A DNA stretch of 8,636 bases from Frankiales bacterium (GTDB lineage Bacteria > Actinomycetota > Actinomycetes > Mycobacteriales > SCTD01): the NCBI GenBank assembly GCA_025965755.1, contig JAOPWI010000199.1:1-8636 (forward strand), in the 5' to 3' direction. A program made the position numbers and the translations under genes. Below the pieces are notes generated by a model, which did not search any database, was not told the origin of the DNA, and saw only the letters and a program-made list of their open reading frames with translations. Below are positions 5,426 to 8,636 of the stretch, piece after piece (within the stretch, counting starts at the first letter, position 1; every line of letters begins with the position of its first letter).

Positions 5426-6609
5426 TGGCGGTGCCTCGTCCCGGCGACCGGCCGGTGCCGCGCGGCGCGATGGGGCTGCCGGTCGTGGGCATGGTCGGCG
5501 GCGGGCAGCTCAGCCGCATGACCCACCAGGCCGCGATCGCGCTGGGGCTCTCGCTGCGGGTTCTGGCCGACAGCGACCACGACAGCGCCGCGCTGGTCGC
5601 CTCCGGAGTGACGCTGGGGGAGCACACCTCCCTGGCGGACCTGCGGGCGCTGGCGCAGCAGTGCGAGGTCGTGACGTTCGACCACGAGCACGTGCCGGGA
5701 CCGCTCATCGAGGCGCTCGAGCAGGAGGGCTTCGACGTCCAGCCCGGCAGCGTCGCCCTGCGGTACGCCCAGGACAAGCTCGTCATGCGGGAGCGGCTGG
5801 CCGCACTGGCCGTTCCGGTCCCGGCCTTCACGCCGGTCGCCAGCCGGGCCGACGTCGAGGGGTTCGCGCGGCACGTCGGCTGGCCGCTGGTCCTCAAGGC
5901 GGCCACCGGCGGCTATGACGGCAAGGGCGTCTGGGTGGTCCGTGACGTCGCGGAGGCCGACGAGGTGCTGGCGTCCGGGATCCGGCTGCTCGCCGAGGCG
6001 CTGGTGCCGCTGCGCCGCGAGCTGGCTGCGGTGGTCGCGCGGTCGCCCTTCGGGCAGGCCGCGGCGTGGCCCGTGGTCGAGACGGTGCAGTCCGACGGCA
6101 TCTGCGTCGAGGTGATCGCCCCCGCGCCGGGGCTGTCGGAGGAGCTGGCGCTGTCCGCGCAGTCGCTGGCGCTCCGGCTCGCGGACGAGCTCGGCGTGGT
6201 CGGCGTGCTGGCGGTCGAGCTGTTCGAGACCGACGAGGGGCTGCTGGTCAACGAGCTCGCCATGCGGCCGCACAACAGCGGGCACTGGACGATCGAGGGG
6301 GCCCGCACGTCGCAGTTCGAGCAGCACCTGCGCGCGGTGCTCGACTACCCGCTCGGCGCCACCACGCTGACCGCGCCGTGGGTGGTCATGGCCAACGTGC
6401 TCGGCGGCGACCGTCCGGACGGCCTCGACGAGCGGCTGCACCACGTGTTCGCGCGCGACCCGGCGCTGAAGGTGCACCTGTACGGCAAGCAGATCCGGCC
6501 GGGTCGCAAGATCGGCCACGTGACCGTGCTGGGCGACGACCTGCCGGCGCTGCGGGCGCGGGCCGCCGCGGCCGCCGACTACCTGAGGAGTGGCACGTGG
6601 CCGCAGTGA
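5425..6609 (+). CDS. purK: 5-(carboxyamino)imidazole ribonucleotide synthase
   Basis: A 394-residue ATP-grasp enzyme that uses ATP and bicarbonate to convert AIR to N5-CAIR in de novo purine synthesis. Visible features: the N-terminal glycine loop GMVGGGQLSRMTHQA at 22-36, TFDHEHVP at 84-91, the ATP-grasp glycine loop ATGGYDGKGVW at 160-170, and the metal/substrate stretch NELAMRPHNSGHW at 276-288, which is diagnostic of PurK. The C-terminus is complete, with YGKQIRPGRKIGHV at 353-366. I used GTG 5425, which overlaps the phosphatase stop (TAGTG); GTG 5431, GTG 5455 and ATG 5470 are also possible and would trim a non-conserved leader of up to 15 residues. PurE follows with a 13-base overlap, so the two sequential enzymes are made together. 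Confidence 0.97.
   Translation: MAVPRPGDRPVPRGAMGLPVVGMVGGGQLSRMTHQAAIALGLSLRVLADSDHDSAALVASGVTLGEHTSLADLRALAQQCEVVTFDHEHVPGPLIEALEQEGFDVQPGSVALRYAQDKLVMRERLAALAVPVPAFTPVASRADVEGFARHVGWPLVLKAATGGYDGKGVWVVRDVAEADEVLASGIRLLAEALVPLRRELAAVVARSPFGQAAAWPVVETVQSDGICVEVIAPAPGLSEELALSAQSLALRLADELGVVGVLAVELFETDEGLLVNELAMRPHNSGHWTIEGARTSQFEQHLRAVLDYPLGATTLTAPWVVMANVLGGDRPDGLDERLHHVFARDPALKVHLYGKQIRPGRKIGHVTVLGDDLPALRARAAAAADYLRSGTWPQ
6585..6590 (+). promoter_or_regulatory. ribosome binding site deciding the purE start
   Basis: GAGGAG, inside the end of purK, is the best Shine-Dalgarno match noticed in the window. It is 6 bases before GTG 6597 but 15 bases before the alternative GTG 6606, so it favours 6597. 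Confidence 0.6.
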
Positions 6610-7124
6610 GCCCGCTGGTCGGCATCGTCATGGGGAGCGACTCCGACTGGCCGGTCATGGAGGCGGCGGCGGTCGCGCTGCGGGAGTTCGACGTGCCGCA
6701 CGAGGTCCGGGTGGTGTCGGCGCACCGGACGCCGCGCGACATGCTCGACTACGCGTCCCAGGCCGCGTCGCGCGGCCTGCGCGTGGTCGTGGCCGGCGCC
6801 GGCGGCGCGGCGCACCTGCCCGGGATGATCGCCTCGATGACCCCGCTGCCGGTCATCGGCGTGCCGGTGCCGCTGCGGCACCTGGACGGGATCGACTCGC
6901 TGCTGTCCATCGTGCAGATGCCGGCCGGGGTGCCGGTCGCCACGGTCTCGGTCGGCGGCGCGCGGAACGCGGGGCTGCTGGCGGTGCGGGTGCTCGCCGC
7001 CTCCGACGCGGCGCTCCTGGACCGGATGCGGGCCTTCCAGTCGGAGCTGGCCGACCTGGCCCGCGGCAAGGACGCCGCGCTGCAGGAGCGGCTGGCGGCC
7101 GAGGGGCCCGAAGGGCGCCGCTGA
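6597..7124 (+). CDS. purE: 5-(carboxyamino)imidazole ribonucleotide mutase
   Basis: A 175-residue class I PurE that rearranges N5-CAIR to CAIR, the step directly after PurK. Motifs: GIVMGSDSDWPVM at 9-21 (substrate phosphate loop), SAHRTP at 41-46 with the catalytic His43, GAGGAAHLPGM at 67-77, and PVPLRHLDGIDSLLSIVQMP at 90-109. The presence of PurK next door supports the N5-CAIR mutase rather than the AIR carboxylase (class II) role. GTG 6597 is preferred because of the Shine-Dalgarno at 6585-6590; GTG 6606, which shares GTGA with the purK stop, would shorten it by three residues. The last 20 or so residues are a charged, variable tail. Confidence 0.97.
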   Translation: MAAVSPLVGIVMGSDSDWPVMEAAAVALREFDVPHEVRVVSAHRTPRDMLDYASQAASRGLRVVVAGAGGAAHLPGMIASMTPLPVIGVPVPLRHLDGIDSLLSIVQMPAGVPVATVSVGGARNAGLLAVRVLAASDAALLDRMRAFQSELADLARGKDAALQERLAAEGPEGRR

Positions 7125-7143
7125 CCCGCCGCACCGGGGCGGG
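7125..7143 (+). terminator. possible hairpin after purE
   Basis: CCCGCC immediately after the purE stop pairs with GGCGGG at 7138-7143 around a 7-base loop, giving a 6-bp all-GC stem. It lies in the 41-base gap before the convergent CoA-binding gene. No T-tract follows, so termination is inferred from position and structure. Confidence 0.35.
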
Positions 7144-7165
7144 CTCCGGGAACTCCTGACCGGGC

Positions 7166-7561
7166 TCAGCCGGGCCCGTAACGGCCCCAGTCGATCTTCG
7201 GGCAGCGGTCCATGACGACGGTCAGCCCGGCCTGCTCCGCCCGGGCTGCCGCCGCGTGGTCGACGACCCCGAGCTGCATCCAGACGCCGGTCGCGCCGGC
7301 CGCGACGGCCTGGTCGACGACCGGGCCGACCAGCCGGCTGTTGACGAAGCAGTCCACGACGTCGACAGGGAAGGGCACCTCGGCGAGCGTCGCGTAGCCC
7401 CGCTCGCCGTGGACCGTCTCGGCTGCCGGGTGCACCGGGACGATCCGCTTGCCGCGGGCCTGCAGGAACGCCGCGACGTCGTACGCCGCCCGGCTCTGGT
7501 CGTGGGACAGGCCGACGACGGCCCAGGTGTCCAGGCCGAGCAGCCGCGAAACGGTGTCCAT
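7166..7561 (-). CDS. CoA-binding domain protein (YccU-like)
   Basis: A 131-residue single-domain Rossmann-type protein of the CoA_binding_2 family. Visible features are the first beta strand and turn TWAVVGLSHDQSRAAYDVAAFLQARG (12-37), the HP at 44-45, GVWMQLGVVD at 92-101 and the C-terminal DRCPKIDWGRYGPG with the conserved Cys120-Pro-Lys. Members resemble the CoA-binding domain of succinyl-CoA synthetase alpha and bind CoA, but no reaction is established. ATG 7561 is the only ATG start possible: an in-frame TGA lies just upstream at 7594-7592. The gene overlaps, in another frame, the open extension of the upstream dehydrogenase by 340 bases; conservation clearly supports this frame over that one. 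Confidence 0.88.
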   Translation of the reverse strand: MDTVSRLLGLDTWAVVGLSHDQSRAAYDVAAFLQARGKRIVPVHPAAETVHGERGYATLAEVPFPVDVVDCFVNSRLVGPVVDQAVAAGATGVWMQLGVVDHAAAARAEQAGLTVVMDRCPKIDWGRYGPG

Positions 7562-8636
7562 GTACGGGTCACTGCCCAGCGGACCGCTGCCTCACCCGCA
7601 CCGCTGCCGCGCCGCGGTCCAGGCGCCGGCCGGCGCGGGCGCGACGGCCGCCCGAGGGCCCGGTAGGTCCAGCCGGCGGCGCGCCACTGCTCGGGGTCCA
7701 GGGCGTTGCGGCCGTCGACGATGCGCTTCTCGGCCACGACCGCCGACAGCACCGCGGGGTCCATCTCGCGGAACTCGGCCCACTCGGTCAGGTGCAGCAC
7801 GACGTCAGCGCCCTTGGCGGCCTCCACGGCGGAGGCCCGGTAGCCCAGCTCGGGGTGCTTGACCCTGGCGTTGTCCATGGCCTGCGGGTCGTACAGCGTG
7901 ACCGCCGCGCCCTGCTTCTGGATGGACGCCGCGACGTCGAGGGCCGGGCTGTCGCGGATGTCGTCGCTGTTGGGCTTGAACGCCGCGCCGAGCACCGCCA
8001 CGCGCATGCCGCCGAAGCTGCCGCCGACGAAGTCCCGGGCGATCTCGATCATCCGGGCCCGGCGGCGCAGGTTGATCGCGTCGACCTCCTTGAGGAACGA
8101 CAGGGCCTGGTCCACCCCGAGCTCGCCGGCGCGGGCCATGAACGCCCGGATGTCCTTGGGCAGGCAGCCGCCACCGAAGCCCAGGCCGGCGTTGAGGAAC
8201 CGGCCACCGATGCGGGTGTCGTAGGACAGCGCCTTGCTCAGCAGCGTGACGTCGCCGCCGGTCGCCTCGCACACCTCCGCCATCGCGTTGATGAACGAGA
8301 TCTTGGTGGCCAGGAACGCGTTGGCGGCGACCTTGACCAGCTGGGCGGTCGCGAAGTCGGTGACGACGACCGGCGTCGGCAGCTCGAGCACCGGGGCGAA
8401 CGCGGCGCGGAGCGTGGCCTCGGCCTCGGCCGAGCGGACGCCGAACACGAGCCGGTCGGGGGTGAGGGTGTCCTCGACGGCGAAACCCTCGCGCAGGAAC
8501 TCGGGGTTCCAGGCCAGCTCGACGTCGGGGCGGGTCGCGGCGATCTGCTCGGCGAGGCGCTCGGCGGTGCCGGCCGGGACGGTGCTCTTGCCGACCAGCA
8601 GGCTGCCGGGCTTGACGTGGGGGAGCAGCGAGGTGA
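7222..8636 (-). CDS. UDP-glucose 6-dehydrogenase (N-terminus outside window; frame lacks the usual stop)
   Basis: The enzyme oxidises UDP-glucose to UDP-glucuronate with two NAD+, supplying sugars for capsule or cell-envelope polymers. From the right edge the frame reads through GKSTVPAGT, AWNPEFLREGFAVEDT, NAFLATKISFINAMAE, the catalytic-cysteine loop GFGGGCLPKD (Cys codon at 8166-8164) and the C-terminal NAD/UDP domain VAVLGAAFKPNSDDIRDSP, ending in WTYRALGRP at about 7645. About 330 residues of a protein normally near 440 are present; the N-terminal Rossmann motif is missing because of the window edge. The family normally ends at this point, but the next codon is TCG, and the frame stays open 140 more codons to TGA 7224-7222. 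That extension is Arg/Pro/Ser-rich, unlike any domain I know, and most of it is an out-of-frame copy of the CoA-binding gene. The functional part is 7645-8636. Confidence 0.85.
   Translation of the reverse strand, partial: TSLLPHVKPGSLLVGKSTVPAGTAERLAEQIAATRPDVELAWNPEFLREGFAVEDTLTPDRLVFGVRSAEAEATLRAAFAPVLELPTPVVVTDFATAQLVKVAANAFLATKISFINAMAEVCEATGGDVTLLSKALSYDTRIGGRFLNAGLGFGGGCLPKDIRAFMARAGELGVDQALSFLKEVDAINLRRRARMIEIARDFVGGSFGGMRVAVLGAAFKPNSDDIRDSPALDVAASIQKQGAAVTLYDPQAMDNARVKHPELGYRASAVEAAKGADVVLHLTEWAEFREMDPAVLSAVVAEKRIVDGRNALDPEQWRAAGWTYRALGRPSRPRRPAPGPRRGSGAGEAAVRWAVTRTWTPFRGCSAWTPGPSSACPTTRAGRRTTSRRSCRPAASGSSRCTRQPRRSTASGATRRSPRCPSLSTSWTASSTAGWSARSSTRPSRPARPASGCSSGSSTTRRQPGRSRPG
7581..7620. 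repeat. inverted and direct repeats in the spacer upstream of the CoA-binding gene
   Basis: GGACCGC at 7581-7587 and GCGGTCC at 7614-7620 form 7-base inverted arms 26 bases apart. Between and overlapping them ACCGCTGCC occurs twice (7583-7591 and 7600-7608), 17 bases start to start. This could be a regulatory site of the CoA-binding gene or a long hairpin; chance is not excluded at this GC content. Confidence 0.3.
7623..7636. repeat. 14-base perfect palindrome just past the expected dehydrogenase end
   Basis: GCGCCGGCCGGCGC is fully self-complementary and could fold into a 5-bp stem with a GGCC loop. On the minus strand it starts 8 bases after the family-typical last codon of the dehydrogenase (7645), where a 3' hairpin of that gene would be expected. 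Confidence 0.35.

Noticed and set aside
5164..6519. Minus-strand open frame of 451 codons opposite the phosphatase and purK
   Set aside because: Antisense shadow of two conserved genes, His/Arg/Gln-rich, no recognisable motif.
7166..7644. Dehydrogenase/CoA-binding fusion by -1 frameshifting
   Set aside because: The CoA-binding frame is one step (-1) from the dehydrogenase frame, but a TGA at 7594-7592 blocks it unless the shift occurs in the last 30 or so bases, and no slippery heptamer is visible there.
1..8636. CRISPR arrays, tRNA or rRNA genes, insertion sequences, phage genes, defence or toxin-antitoxin cassettes
   Set aside because: No regularly spaced repeats, no RNA gene features, no transposase or integrase motifs; every stretch longer than 100 bases is explained by a recognised gene.

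Overview
The window is very GC-rich (about three quarters G+C by eye), uses many GTG starts, and is packed with genes whose ends overlap by 1 to 13 bases. This is typical of a chromosome from the Actinomycetota. The gene set matches, from memory, a conserved actinobacterial neighbourhood known in Mycobacterium tuberculosis as accE5-accD5-birA ... gtrA-like-purK-purE. The species cannot be fixed from sequence alone; a Frankia/Geodermatophilus-like relative is only a guess. All ten genes belong to recognisable families. I do not see a clearly new biological system, but several local arrangements deserve a second look.

Layout. (1) Positions 1-1720, minus strand: the carboxyltransferase (beta) subunit of a biotin-dependent acyl-CoA carboxylase, followed with a 4-base overlap by the start of its small epsilon subunit, which runs off the left edge. 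(2) Positions 1777-4003, plus strand: biotin-protein ligase birA, diverging from the carboxylase across 56 bases, then a class III adenylate cyclase and a Cys-type glutathione peroxidase, joined by 1- and 4-base overlaps. (3) Positions 4077-4592, minus strand: a GtrA-family four-helix membrane protein, convergent with the peroxidase. (4) Positions 4619-7124, plus strand: an MptpB-like phosphatase, purK and purE, again overlapping, diverging from gtrA across only 26 bases. (5) Positions 7166-8636, minus strand: a small CoA-binding-domain protein and a UDP-glucose 6-dehydrogenase whose N-terminus lies beyond the right edge.

Function. The left half pairs a carboxylase with the ligase that attaches biotin to its partner alpha subunit, so it feeds malonyl-CoA or methylmalonyl-CoA synthesis. 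PurK and PurE carry out two consecutive steps of purine synthesis (AIR to N5-CAIR to CAIR). The GtrA-like protein and the UDP-glucose dehydrogenase point to cell-envelope sugar metabolism. The cyclase, peroxidase and phosphatase are signalling or stress genes placed inside otherwise metabolic transcription units.

Most notable observations: the dehydrogenase frame lacks a stop at the usual family end and runs 340 bases into the CoA-binding gene; a 15-base dyad lies in the birA/carboxylase divergent spacer; the carboxyltransferase has a hydrophobic residue at the position that in a studied Streptomyces homologue sets acetyl versus propionyl specificity; and two minus-strand genes have TANNNT boxes 7-8 bases before the start codon, suggesting leaderless transcripts.
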